NCBI GenBank assembly: GCA_030263555.1
Contig: SZPE01000012.1
Location: forward strand, 4,820-68,819
Length of the DNA stretch: 64,000 nucleotides
Direction of reading: 5' to 3'
Source of the DNA: CFX2 sp014338005
Lineage (GTDB): Bacteria; Chloroflexota; Anaerolineae; Aggregatilineales; Phototrophicaceae
Position 1 is the stretch's first letter. Each line of letters opens with the position of its first letter. The notes under the pieces were generated by a model. That model ran no database searches. It saw only the letters and a list, made by a program, of their open reading frames with translations, and was not told the DNA's origin. Of the stretch, positions 57,228 through 64,000 are shown one piece after another. The translations under genes were made by a program, and so were the position numbers.

Positions 57228-58667
57228 GTGAACATAAAATCTCATCGCGCGTTTTTGCACCTTTACGCCCTGGCGCTGCTGCTGGCGGCGGCCTGCGGCC
57301 CGAATGCCACGCCATCCGCCTTCCAGGCCACGCTGCCGCCGACGGCCCTGGGCGCGCCGGTCTACAGCCCCACGCCCACCCTTACACCGTCATTGACGCC
57401 CACGCTGACGCCCACACCAACGCTCACCGCCACCTTCACGCCTACGCTCACGCCCACGCTGACGCCGACACCCACGCTTTCCCCGACGGCCACACTCACG
57501 CCCACCCCCACGCCGCCGCTGTGGACGCTGACGCCGGTCACGAACGCCGGTGCGCCGCCTTTCCAGCACCAGCCGGCGGATTTTGCCCCTACCGCCGGGT
57601 GGAGCTGTGAGGATTTCCCCTGCGAGGATGACATCGCCGGCTTTTTGCAGCGGATTCGCGTCCCGGCGGGTTACAGAGTCGAACCGGCGGGCAAATTCCC
57701 CGGCCAGCCGATGCAGATCACCTACGGGCCGGATGGCCGCCTGTACGGTACGGTACTGGAAAACGGCACGCGGAACGGCGCGGTTTATGCCCTCAACCCG
57801 GACGGCAGCGCCGCGCGGTACAGCGGCGATTTAATCTCGCCGGTAGGGCTGGCCTTCCAGCCGGGGACGGACGTGTTATACGTCACAGCGCGGGTGACGC
57901 CGCTGCAAGGCGGCGGCCTATGGCGCGTGCAGCCGGGCGGCGCGACCGAGCTTGTGCTGGATGATTTACCATGCTGTTTTTCGATCATTGATAACCAGCC
58001 CAACGGCATCGTATTCGGGCCGGACGGCTACCTGTACATGGGCATCGGCAGCCTGACCGATCACGGCGAATCGACGCAGCCGGAATCGAAACCCTTCGCC
58101 GACGTGCGCCCCGACGAAGCGGCCATTTTACGCATCCAGCCGCACACCGGCGAAATTTCCGTCTATGCCAGGGGAATCCGCAACCCGTATGACCTGACCT
58201 TCGGCCCCGATGGGCAGATGTACGCCACCGATACCGGCATCCTGGCCGGGCCGGGCGACCGGCTGCTGGCCGTCAGCCCGGAGGCTTTTTACGGCTGGCC
58301 GTATTACCGGATGCGCGGCTGCGAGGACTGCCCCCCGCGCGCCGCCGAGGTGATCGCGCCTGACCTGTACAGCTTCCCGGATTTTACGCTGCCGCGCGGG
58401 CTGGTGGCCTACACCGGGACGCAGTTCCCGGCCAACCTGTTCGGCCATCTGTTTGTGGCGCTGTGGAACGGCACGCCAACCGCCCAGCGCATCGTCCGCA
58501 TTGACCCGAACGACTGGCGGCTGGGGCGCGAGGATTACACGCCGGAGCCGTTCGTGACCGGGTTAATCCGCCCGGTGGACGTGGCGCTGTCGCCTGATGG
58601 CGCGCTGGTGGTGGCCGATTTTATCTACGGCCACGTCTGGCGAATTGTTTATATAGGCGTCGGGTGA
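57228..58667 (+). CDS. Lipoprotein with glucose/sorbosone-dehydrogenase-like (PQQ-type) beta-propeller
   Basis: 479 residues starting with GTG. A lipobox LLAAACGP follows the hydrophobic start, then a Thr/Pro-rich spacer (about residues 45-105) and a six-bladed propeller of the glucose/sorbosone dehydrogenase family: FLQRIRVPAGYRVEPAG, ITYGPDGRLYGT, NGIVFGPDGYLYMGIGS, ARGIRNPYDLTFGPDGQMYATDTG, ALWNGTP and PVDVALSPDGALVVADFIYGHVWRI. It would act outside the cell, oxidising sugars if PQQ binds; a binding-only role is possible. Intergenic sequence downstream holds a 24-bp perfect palindrome. Confidence 0.88.
   Translation: MNIKSHRAFLHLYALALLLAAACGPNATPSAFQATLPPTALGAPVYSPTPTLTPSLTPTLTPTPTLTATFTPTLTPTLTPTPTLSPTATLTPTPTPPLWTLTPVTNAGAPPFQHQPADFAPTAGWSCEDFPCEDDIAGFLQRIRVPAGYRVEPAGKFPGQPMQITYGPDGRLYGTVLENGTRNGAVYALNPDGSAARYSGDLISPVGLAFQPGTDVLYVTARVTPLQGGGLWRVQPGGATELVLDDLPCCFSIIDNQPNGIVFGPDGYLYMGIGSLTDHGESTQPESKPFADVRPDEAAILRIQPHTGEISVYARGIRNPYDLTFGPDGQMYATDTGILAGPGDRLLAVSPEAFYGWPYYRMRGCEDCPPRAAEVIAPDLYSFPDFTLPRGLVAYTGTQFPANLFGHLFVALWNGTPTAQRIVRIDPNDWRLGREDYTPEPFVTGLIRPVDVALSPDGALVVADFIYGHVWRIVYIGVG
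57361..57530. repeat. Thr/Pro-coding low-complexity tract
   Basis: Short tandem variants of CACGCCCAC / CTGACGCC encode the lipoprotein spacer of the propeller protein. Confidence 0.6.
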
Positions 58668-58709
58668 GGGCGAGACAGTAGGCTACAAGGGCGCTCCGAT
58701 AGTGGGCGA

Positions 58710-58733
58710 GACAGTGGGCTTAAGCCCACTGTC
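58710..58733. repeat. Perfect 24-bp palindrome between convergent genes
   Basis: Symmetric about TTAA, with arms GACAGTGGGCTT and its complement. A partial copy of the left arm (GAGACAGT(A/G)GGCT) occurs about 37 bases upstream at 58673-58685. It may act as a terminator in both directions, although no U-run follows. Confidence 0.6.
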
Positions 58734-58766
58734 AGCAAATCCACTGCCAGTCCCCCGCGCCATCCG

Positions 58767-60026
58767 TTACAAGGTAGTTTTGTCATCGCCTTCTTGCGCG
58801 TCTGGCTCGGCAGGGGGCATTTCTTCCGGCGATTCGGGCAGATCGGGCAGCGCATCTTGCGGCGCGTCCTGCGGCTCAGCTTCGGCGCTGACGGCGGCAG
58901 CTTCGCCCTCAGCCGCGACATCCGTCCCCCAACGCTGCGTAAAGCCCACCCGGCGCTTCTCCGGTTCCAGGTGGCTGATACGCAGGCTGAGACGGTCGCC
59001 TTTTTTGACGTAGGAATACGGCTCTTTTAACGAACCGTCACCCATTTCGCTGAGGTGCAGCAGCCCTTCCAGGCCGTCGTCCAGGGCGATAAATGCCCCG
59101 AAGTCCACCACGTTCGTGACGACACCCTCCACCAGCTGGCCTTCGTGATAGCGTTTGTCGGTATCTTCCCAGGGGTCGCTTAACAGGCGCTTGCGGCTGA
59201 GCGCGATGCGATTGGACTCGCGGTCGAGGTTCAGCACGTAGACATCAATTTCGTCGCCCACCTTCAGCACATCGCGGGGGTGATCTACGCGATGCCAGGC
59301 CAGTTCGCTGACGTGAATGAGGCCGTCCGCGCCGCCCAGGTTGACGAACGCGCCAAAGTCTCGCAAGCCGGTGACGGTGCCTTTTACGATGTCGCCCTCT
59401 TTGAGTTCTGCCAGCAGGCGAGCCTTCTGGTGGGCGCGCCATTCTTTCTGGGCTTCGCGCTCGCTGAAGATCAGGCGGCGGCGGTCCTGGTCTACTTCGA
59501 TGACCTTAACGCCCAACTGCCGGCCTTGCAGTTCGGTCCACACGTCGCGGCGCTCGTTGGACATATTCACGGACACCAGATGCGAACTGGGGATGAAACC
59601 TTCCAGGCGGTTCCAGCGCACCAGGATGCCGCCCCGGTTGTGGCCGGTCACGCTGACCTCGACCACTTCCTCGGATTGAAGCAGCTGGCGCGCTTTTTCC
59701 CAGTCGTACTGCTGCAAACCCATGTTGATCGAAACGATCAGGTTATCGTCCTGATCGCGGGGATTGAGGACGTAGACCGGCACTTCGGCGCCCACGCGCA
59801 AGCCGTTCCGAACTTCGGGATCAAGCCGTTCGATGTCCTGGGAAGGCACGATGCCGTCCTGCTTCGCGCCCATATCCACAATGATCTCGCGCGGATCAAT
59901 TTGCAGGATAACCGCATTTCGAATCTCGCCCCGACGAGGCGGCGTATACATAAACTCCGAAGATTCCAGTAAACGCTCAAACTCTGACATATTATCCGGT
60001 TGACTGTGGTTCGTAGGTAAACTCAT
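58767..60026 (-). CDS. rpsA: 30S ribosomal protein S1-like (four S1 domains)
   Basis: 419 residues with four S1 RNA-binding domains at about 32-100, 117-185, 205-273 and 293-360; the last two carry the classic FGAFV / FGAFIALDDGLEGLLHLSEM pattern. An acidic C-terminal tail ends the protein. Four domains rather than six is usual outside Proteobacteria. The protein helps mRNA bind the ribosome. AGGAGA lies five bases before the ATG. It follows the PadR gene on the same strand after 62 bases, but is probably expressed separately. Confidence 0.9.
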   Translation of the reverse strand: MSLPTNHSQPDNMSEFERLLESSEFMYTPPRRGEIRNAVILQIDPREIIVDMGAKQDGIVPSQDIERLDPEVRNGLRVGAEVPVYVLNPRDQDDNLIVSINMGLQQYDWEKARQLLQSEEVVEVSVTGHNRGGILVRWNRLEGFIPSSHLVSVNMSNERRDVWTELQGRQLGVKVIEVDQDRRRLIFSEREAQKEWRAHQKARLLAELKEGDIVKGTVTGLRDFGAFVNLGGADGLIHVSELAWHRVDHPRDVLKVGDEIDVYVLNLDRESNRIALSRKRLLSDPWEDTDKRYHEGQLVEGVVTNVVDFGAFIALDDGLEGLLHLSEMGDGSLKEPYSYVKKGDRLSLRISHLEPEKRRVGFTQRWGTDVAAEGEAAAVSAEAEPQDAPQDALPDLPESPEEMPPAEPDAQEGDDKTTL

Positions 60027-60088
60027 TCAAATCTCCTGCTCGTGAATGTGGTATTTTGTACGGGAACACCCAAACCCGTTAGTCAACG

Positions 60089-60619
60089 CTACCGGCGGAC
60101 TTCAAACTCTTTCCGCTGGATGATATGGGTTTCAACCTGCTTTAACCATTCGGCCTCGGCCTGGCAAACCGCCAGAGCATAATCTACCACCCAGGCTTCC
60201 TGCAAGTTGGCCGTTTCATCCCGCTCGTTAACGAGCGATTTTCGAGTCGCTTCGAGTTCCTCGCGCCGCGCCATCACCAGCGCCAGCAAATCTTCCGCCG
60301 ATAGATTTCTGGCAAGATACAGCTTGAGCAAAAACTCCCGGCGCACCTGGTCGGCGGCAGCCGGGCGTTTCAGCCACTCAAGAAACTCCCGCTGTCCCTG
60401 ATCCGTAATCCGGTACACTTTTTTCGATGGTCGCCCGGTCTGCGCCACCTCCCGCATCTGAACCGCATCTTCCGCCAGCAGTTTGTGCAGCGTAGGATAC
60501 AACGTCCCGTAACTGGCATTGGTGATGATGCCCAGCGCGGAGTGAACCTGTTTTTTAATATCATAGCCCGACATCGGGCCATCCATCAGCAGCCCCAGGA
60601 TCAGGTATCGGTGTAGCAT
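60089..60619 (-). CDS. PadR family transcriptional regulator
   Basis: 176 residues. The N-terminal winged helix (MLHRYLILGLLMDGPMSGYDIKKQVHSAL...SYGTLYPTLHKLLAEDAV, about residues 1-55) is followed by the GRPSKKVYRITDQGQREFLEWL wing, and the C-terminal helices dimerise the protein. PadR proteins repress genes for detoxification or transport. The promoter-like region upstream (60654-60683) contains an inverted repeat, so autoregulation is likely. The target is unknown. Confidence 0.92.
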   Translation of the reverse strand: MLHRYLILGLLMDGPMSGYDIKKQVHSALGIITNASYGTLYPTLHKLLAEDAVQMREVAQTGRPSKKVYRITDQGQREFLEWLKRPAAADQVRREFLLKLYLARNLSAEDLLALVMARREELEATRKSLVNERDETANLQEAWVVDYALAVCQAEAEWLKQVETHIIQRKEFEVRR

Positions 60620-60653
60620 AACTCTCAGGATAATTTAGACAACGATAAAACAA

Positions 60654-60683
60654 AGTATATCCCTACGAGATATGCTATAACAA
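60654..60683 (-). promoter_or_regulatory. Promoter of the PadR gene with embedded inverted repeat
   Basis: On the minus strand: TTGTTA (60683-60678), an 18-base spacer, TATACT (60659-60654). The inverted repeat ATATC-N7-GATAT (60657-60673) overlaps the spacer and the -10 box. Confidence 0.55.
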
Positions 60684-60794
60684 GGTATAGGTCGGTTTAA
60701 TAGTGGTATGAATGTTATAACGAACCGCCGCGCCGTTATAAATTACTAACCACATTGAATTATAGCAGAAAATTAAAGACCGGGTATAGAGAAT

Positions 60795-61319
60795 TTAATT
60801 AACATCCGGCGCGCCCAGTTTGATGCCTTTCAACCCGCGATCTAACTCCCAGGGATACACGATGAAGGAATCGGTGATCGCGCCGTAAAAATCCGGCTCG
60901 GCTTTGTCGAACAGCGAGCGGTAGGGGTTGTAATGCAGCACGCAGGTATACGGAATGCCGCCGGAAACCTGGACGCGCCCCTTCACGGCGGTGCTGGTTC
61001 GCCCGCTGCCCCACACATCATCCACGATCAGCGTGCGCCGCCCTTTGAGCAAATCTTCGCTGGGGAACTGTAAAAACGACGGCCAGGCCATCAAGCCGGC
61101 GGTCTCGGTGGACGGAAAATCAACGGCTGCCGTCAGCACGTGCCGGATGTCCAGCGCCTCGGCCAGCAGGCCGCCGGGGATAATCCCCCCGCGGGTGATG
61201 AGAACCATCGCGTCAAACGCGCCGACGATCTTCAGCGGCGGCAGCAGCACGTCCACCAGACGATCCACGTCCGCCCAGGTCAATACTTCGTGTTTGATCG
61301 GCCCCTTTGGGTCTGCCAT
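60795..61319 (-). CDS. Phosphoribosyltransferase-domain protein
   Basis: About 174 residues. The PRPP-binding loop is TLIVDDVWGSGRTSTA (about residues 87-102), the Rossmann-like start is DAMVLITRGGIIPGGLLAEAL, and a later IVYPWELDRG closes the fold. This is the type I PRTase group; xanthine/guanine and other hypothetical PRTases share it, so the substrate is open. ATG 61319 is chosen because AAGG lies about nine bases upstream; GTG 61328 would touch that site. It is divergent from the AI-2E transporter. Confidence 0.85.
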   Translation of the reverse strand: MADPKGPIKHEVLTWADVDRLVDVLLPPLKIVGAFDAMVLITRGGIIPGGLLAEALDIRHVLTAAVDFPSTETAGLMAWPSFLQFPSEDLLKGRRTLIVDDVWGSGRTSTAVKGRVQVSGGIPYTCVLHYNPYRSLFDKAEPDFYGAITDSFIVYPWELDRGLKGIKLGAPDVN

Positions 61320-61638
61320 CCGCGCCACCCTTCTCCAAATTTTCGCATCATGATAAAAATATTAACGCGCCGTCTGTAAGAATCAAAAATTAAAAACAAC
61401 CGGGCGTGTTTTCGGCGTGTTAAGCCGCTTACCGGCGCGGCTGCATCCCTCCCCGATCTTTTGATAGCGCCTGTGTAAGAGATATGTTAAAATTCGATCA
61501 AGTCACGCAACCAACGCGCTGTCGTTGTGTAATATATAATAGCTGTTTGTCTTGCTTTTAAACTCACCGCCCAGGCCGATTGGTTACGCCGGTTTATGGA
61601 CTGATTTTAAGTGTGGTTGATATGGGGATATAAAGGCC
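61320..61638. other. Divergent intergenic region before the AI-2E transporter
   Basis: 319 bases with no convincing gene. A TATAAT box at 61535-61540 is followed by about 95 bases of leader to the GTG at 61639. The -35 region is poor, and no inverted repeat stands out. Confidence 0.45.
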
Positions 61639-63105
61639 GTGAATTCTTTTCCGCCTCCGGTCAATTCCCCGGCCTGGACGGGGCGCACCAAACGAATCAT
61701 CGCTTTTTCGCTCGCCATCCTCATCGGTCTGGCGCTGCTGCGCTTCAGCGAAACCATCCCTATGGTCATCGTGGCCGTCGTCCTGGCCTATCTGTTCACC
61801 CCGCTGGCGCAGGGCATTGATGCGCGGATGGTAAAAATCGGCCTGCTGGCGCGCGGCCCCCATCGCAGCCTGTCGGTGCTGCTGACATTCGCGGTTGTGA
61901 TTGCGGTGATTATCGTTTTAATCCTGGTTGTCGTGCCGGCCATCGCCAACCAGTTCGAGGAATTCGGTAGCCGCATTCCGCCCCTGCTGGAAAACCTGGG
62001 CGAGACGCTGGAGGAGGCGCTCAACCAGCCGCTGACCTTCAACGGCGAGCCGATCATCATCAACGGCGAGCCGTTCATCCCATTAAACAGCCTGCGCCAA
62101 ATCACCGGCACGCCGGGTAATGAAGAAGTCCTGCGGCTGGAAGACCTGAATCTGGTCGAGGCCACACGGTCTTTCATCAGCACGCTCACGCTTCCGGCTT
62201 TCAGCTTTTTGGGCGGCGCGCTGACCGCGATTGTTAACCTCATCTTCATGTTTTCGATGATGTTTTACCTCATCCGCGACGGCGCGGTTTTTATCGGGCA
62301 TCTGGTGGAGGCCACACCGCGCAGCTACCGCAACGATCTGCGCCGTATCCTGTACGAACTAGGACAGGTGTGGAATGCTTACCTGCGCGGCCAGCTTACC
62401 CTCAGCCTGGTGATGGGTACGACTGTTTTTCTGGTGGCGACGCTGTTGGGTGTGCCAAGCCCGATCACCCTGGGCGTCATTTCCGGCCTGCTGGAGTTCA
62501 TCCCCAGCATCGGGTCGGGGCTGGCGATTTTCCCGGCGGCGCTGCTGGCGCTGTCGTCGCGCTCGGCTACCCTGCCATTCCTGGAAGGCGCGGTGTTCGC
62601 CGTCGTCGTGATTATCGTTTGGGCCATCTTGCAGAATATCGAGGCCATCGTCCTGGTGCCGCGTATCATGGGCGGCAGCCTGAACCTGCACCCCTTCGTC
62701 GTCATCGTCGCCGTCATCATCGGCGCCAGCCTGGCCGGGGCGCTGGGTGTCATCCTGGCCGCGCCGGCGGTTGCCAGCCTGCGGGTTATGGGGCAATATA
62801 TGTACGGGAAGCTGCTCGATCAGGACCCCTTCCCGCCGCCGAAATCGCGCCCGGTCTATCCATCGCTGGTGGACTCGGCTCTGGTGCGGCGGGGACGGGC
62901 GGCGGGCCAATGGGCAGCCTCCGAGGCGCGCCGCATCTGGCAGTCGGAGCGTTTGAGCGGCTGGCGCAAGCGGCGCATTTTTCGCGGAGTGCATCTTCGC
63001 GCCCGTAAAGAACAATCATCGAGGCAATTTTTCCGGGGCGCGCCGTTTCGTGGTTTTACCACCCATATCCGCGCCTGGTTAAGGAGACACGAAGATCATG
63101 CCTGA
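61639..63105 (+). CDS. AI-2E family transporter / PerM-like permease with basic C-terminal extension
   Basis: 488 residues starting with GTG after AAAGG. Membrane helices at about 15-60 and 75-100, an insert with the extracytoplasmic loop (about 110-185), then the conserved core: YLRGQLTLSLVMGTTVFLVATLLGVPSPITLGVISGLLEFIPSIGSGLAIFPAALLAL and NLHPFVVIVAVIIGASLAGALGVILAAPAVASLRV. The last 100 residues are rich in Arg and Pro and lie outside the family core. Members export autoinducer-2, ions or other substrates. The stop overlaps the next gene's start by eight bases. Confidence 0.9.
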   Translation: MNSFPPPVNSPAWTGRTKRIIAFSLAILIGLALLRFSETIPMVIVAVVLAYLFTPLAQGIDARMVKIGLLARGPHRSLSVLLTFAVVIAVIIVLILVVVPAIANQFEEFGSRIPPLLENLGETLEEALNQPLTFNGEPIIINGEPFIPLNSLRQITGTPGNEEVLRLEDLNLVEATRSFISTLTLPAFSFLGGALTAIVNLIFMFSMMFYLIRDGAVFIGHLVEATPRSYRNDLRRILYELGQVWNAYLRGQLTLSLVMGTTVFLVATLLGVPSPITLGVISGLLEFIPSIGSGLAIFPAALLALSSRSATLPFLEGAVFAVVVIIVWAILQNIEAIVLVPRIMGGSLNLHPFVVIVAVIIGASLAGALGVILAAPAVASLRVMGQYMYGKLLDQDPFPPPKSRPVYPSLVDSALVRRGRAAGQWAASEARRIWQSERLSGWRKRRIFRGVHLRARKEQSSRQFFRGAPFRGFTTHIRAWLRRHEDHA

Positions 63106-63451
63106 CGAAGTGCATACCGAAGAACTGGTCGCTACCGAAAACTACATCATCTGGATTTCGCACGAGCCGGACGGGGAAACCGGCTTTCATATTGAATTGG
63201 GACAGGTGACGGCGCACCTGTTCCGCGAGGAATGGGACGAACTGCTGGCGCTGATGGCGAAATTCGACGGCGACCCGGCAGCGCCGCTGGAAAGCGAAAA
63301 TATGGCGATTTCGACGCTGGAAGCCGGCGACGACGATGATTTTTATTACCTTGAACTGGCGCAGGCCACGCTGAACTTTTTGCCGGACGACTGGCAGGAA
63401 TTCGCCGCTTTGATTCAATCCGCCCGCGACGAGCTGGCTAACCGCCGCTGA
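63098..63451 (+). CDS. Small acidic protein of unknown function
   Basis: 117 residues, acidic, no signal peptide. It has two beta-strand and helix halves (FHIELGQVTAHLFREEWDELLALMAKF and YYLELAQATLNFLPDDWQEFAALI) that look like a duplication. AAGGAG lies before the ATG. It overlaps the AI-2E gene by eight bases and is followed by a TGATG overlap with the next gene, so the three are an operon. Confidence 0.8.
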   Translation: MPDEVHTEELVATENYIIWISHEPDGETGFHIELGQVTAHLFREEWDELLALMAKFDGDPAAPLESENMAISTLEAGDDDDFYYLELAQATLNFLPDDWQEFAALIQSARDELANRR

Positions 63452-64000
63452 TGGTCGATTCGCCGCTGAAGCCCCAAATGATGGAGGCGATGGTCAAACA
63501 TCTGCCGCCCGGTGGGGCGACTTTGCGCCTGCTTGACCTGCATGGCCGGGCAGCGGCGCTGGCCGAGCTGCGCGGTGACCTGGACATCGTGCCGGTTGGC
63601 GATCCTGCCGGCTGGATGGTCGAGCCGGGCTGCGCTGATGCGGTGACGGCCTATGACTGCGCGCCGGACGCTGCCCTGCTGCGCGCCGCCCTCAATGCGC
63701 TGCGGCCCGGCGGGCGGCTGATTATCGCCAGCCTGGCGGGCCGCCCCGGCGAGGCGCTGGTGCGGGCGCTGGAATCGGCGGGGTACACCCGTATTCTGGT
63801 CGAAGCAGCGGTCGAAACCCCCGCGCCTACCGGGGTTTTGATGCGCGGCGAGAAGCCCCATACCGAAGAACATCCCGTTGATCGTGTGCGGCAGGTATCC
63901 GCCCGCGACGAAACGCCGCGCGCCGGGCGCTACGTTTACCTGCTGGTGCGGCAGTCGCCGGATAAACCGGTCTGGGCGCTCCAGCCGGAGGAAGTTGTCG
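63451..64000 (+). CDS. Methyltransferase-like protein, cut by the right edge
   Basis: The frame starts at ATG 63451, sharing one base with the previous stop codon (TGATG), and runs off the window after about 183 residues. The start reads MVDSPLKPQMMEAMVKHLPPG, and LRLLDLHGRAAALAEL followed by LNALRPGGRLIIASLAG recalls a class I methyltransferase with an altered SAM motif (no GxGxG). Similarity is weak, and the C-terminal domain (RAGRYVYLLVRQ...) is unread. It is coupled to the two genes upstream. Confidence 0.65.
   Translation, partial: MVDSPLKPQMMEAMVKHLPPGGATLRLLDLHGRAAALAELRGDLDIVPVGDPAGWMVEPGCADAVTAYDCAPDAALLRAALNALRPGGRLIIASLAGRPGEALVRALESAGYTRILVEAAVETPAPTGVLMRGEKPHTEEHPVDRVRQVSARDETPRAGRYVYLLVRQSPDKPVWALQPEEVV

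Overview
The window is GC-rich bacterial chromosome. It most resembles a Chloroflexota (Anaerolineae-type) genome. That placement rests on protein style and not on any marker-gene comparison: Thr/Pro-rich linkers ahead of extracytoplasmic domains, several TIR-domain proteins including a TIR-WD40 protein, bacterial SH3 and beta-propeller surface proteins, GT-C-like membrane proteins that share a C-terminal beta-domain, a PadR regulator, and an S1-like protein with four S1 domains. I found no rRNA, tRNA, transposase or CRISPR array.

Layout. 1-7000 (minus): a branched-chain amino-acid or related ABC transport operon (livG, acyl-CoA ligase, livH, livM cut by the left edge). A complete restriction-modification pair sits inside it with almost no intergenic space. 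A four-helix-bundle gene bounded by short inverted repeats separates livH from livM. 7-12.6 kb: alpha/beta hydrolase, Hsp20, a class A PBP with a degenerate transpeptidase, and a lytic transglycosylase. 12.7-18 kb: a PAS histidine kinase, an MBL-fold hydrolase and a secreted protein. 18-34 kb: a region holding three different TIR proteins, namely TIR-membrane-coiled coil-WD40-jelly roll, TIR-macro-like-deoxyribosyltransferase-like, and TIR-membrane-class A PBP. Interleaved with them are an RlmD-like methyltransferase lacking its catalytic cysteine, an acetyltransferase, a cytidylate-kinase-like gene, an acyltransferase/methyltransferase fusion, a ParB-like protein and SurE. 34-44 kb: erythromycin-esterase-like hydrolase, GH1 glucosidase, nucleotidyltransferase, lipoprotein, two large GT-C-like membrane proteins, an ABM protein and a thioredoxin-like protein. 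44-50 kb (minus): three consecutive Thr/Pro-rich surface proteins. 50-64 kb: MFS exporter with a hairpin leader, metallophosphoesterase, patatin, a third GT-C-like protein, a sugar-dehydrogenase-like lipoprotein, an S1 protein, PadR, a phosphoribosyltransferase, an AI-2E family permease, and a gene cut by the right edge.

The strongest candidate for something undescribed is the TIR-PBP fusion at 30502-33663. A TIR domain with its conserved glutamate is followed by one membrane segment, a GT51 domain that looks intact, and a transpeptidase domain whose catalytic serine is replaced by threonine. With the TIR-WD40 protein this gives two predicted single-pass receptors that have TIR inside the cell and a sensor outside, one of them built on a cell-wall synthase. 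The third TIR protein combines three domain families linked to NAD+/ADP-ribose/nucleoside chemistry. Together they suggest an envelope-sensing, NAD-linked stress or defence response. This is inference; no activity can be read from sequence alone.

Several start codons were set by ribosome-binding sites, and the choice is explained in the entries concerned. Long antisense open frames, common in this GC-rich codon usage, were treated as shadows of the real genes.
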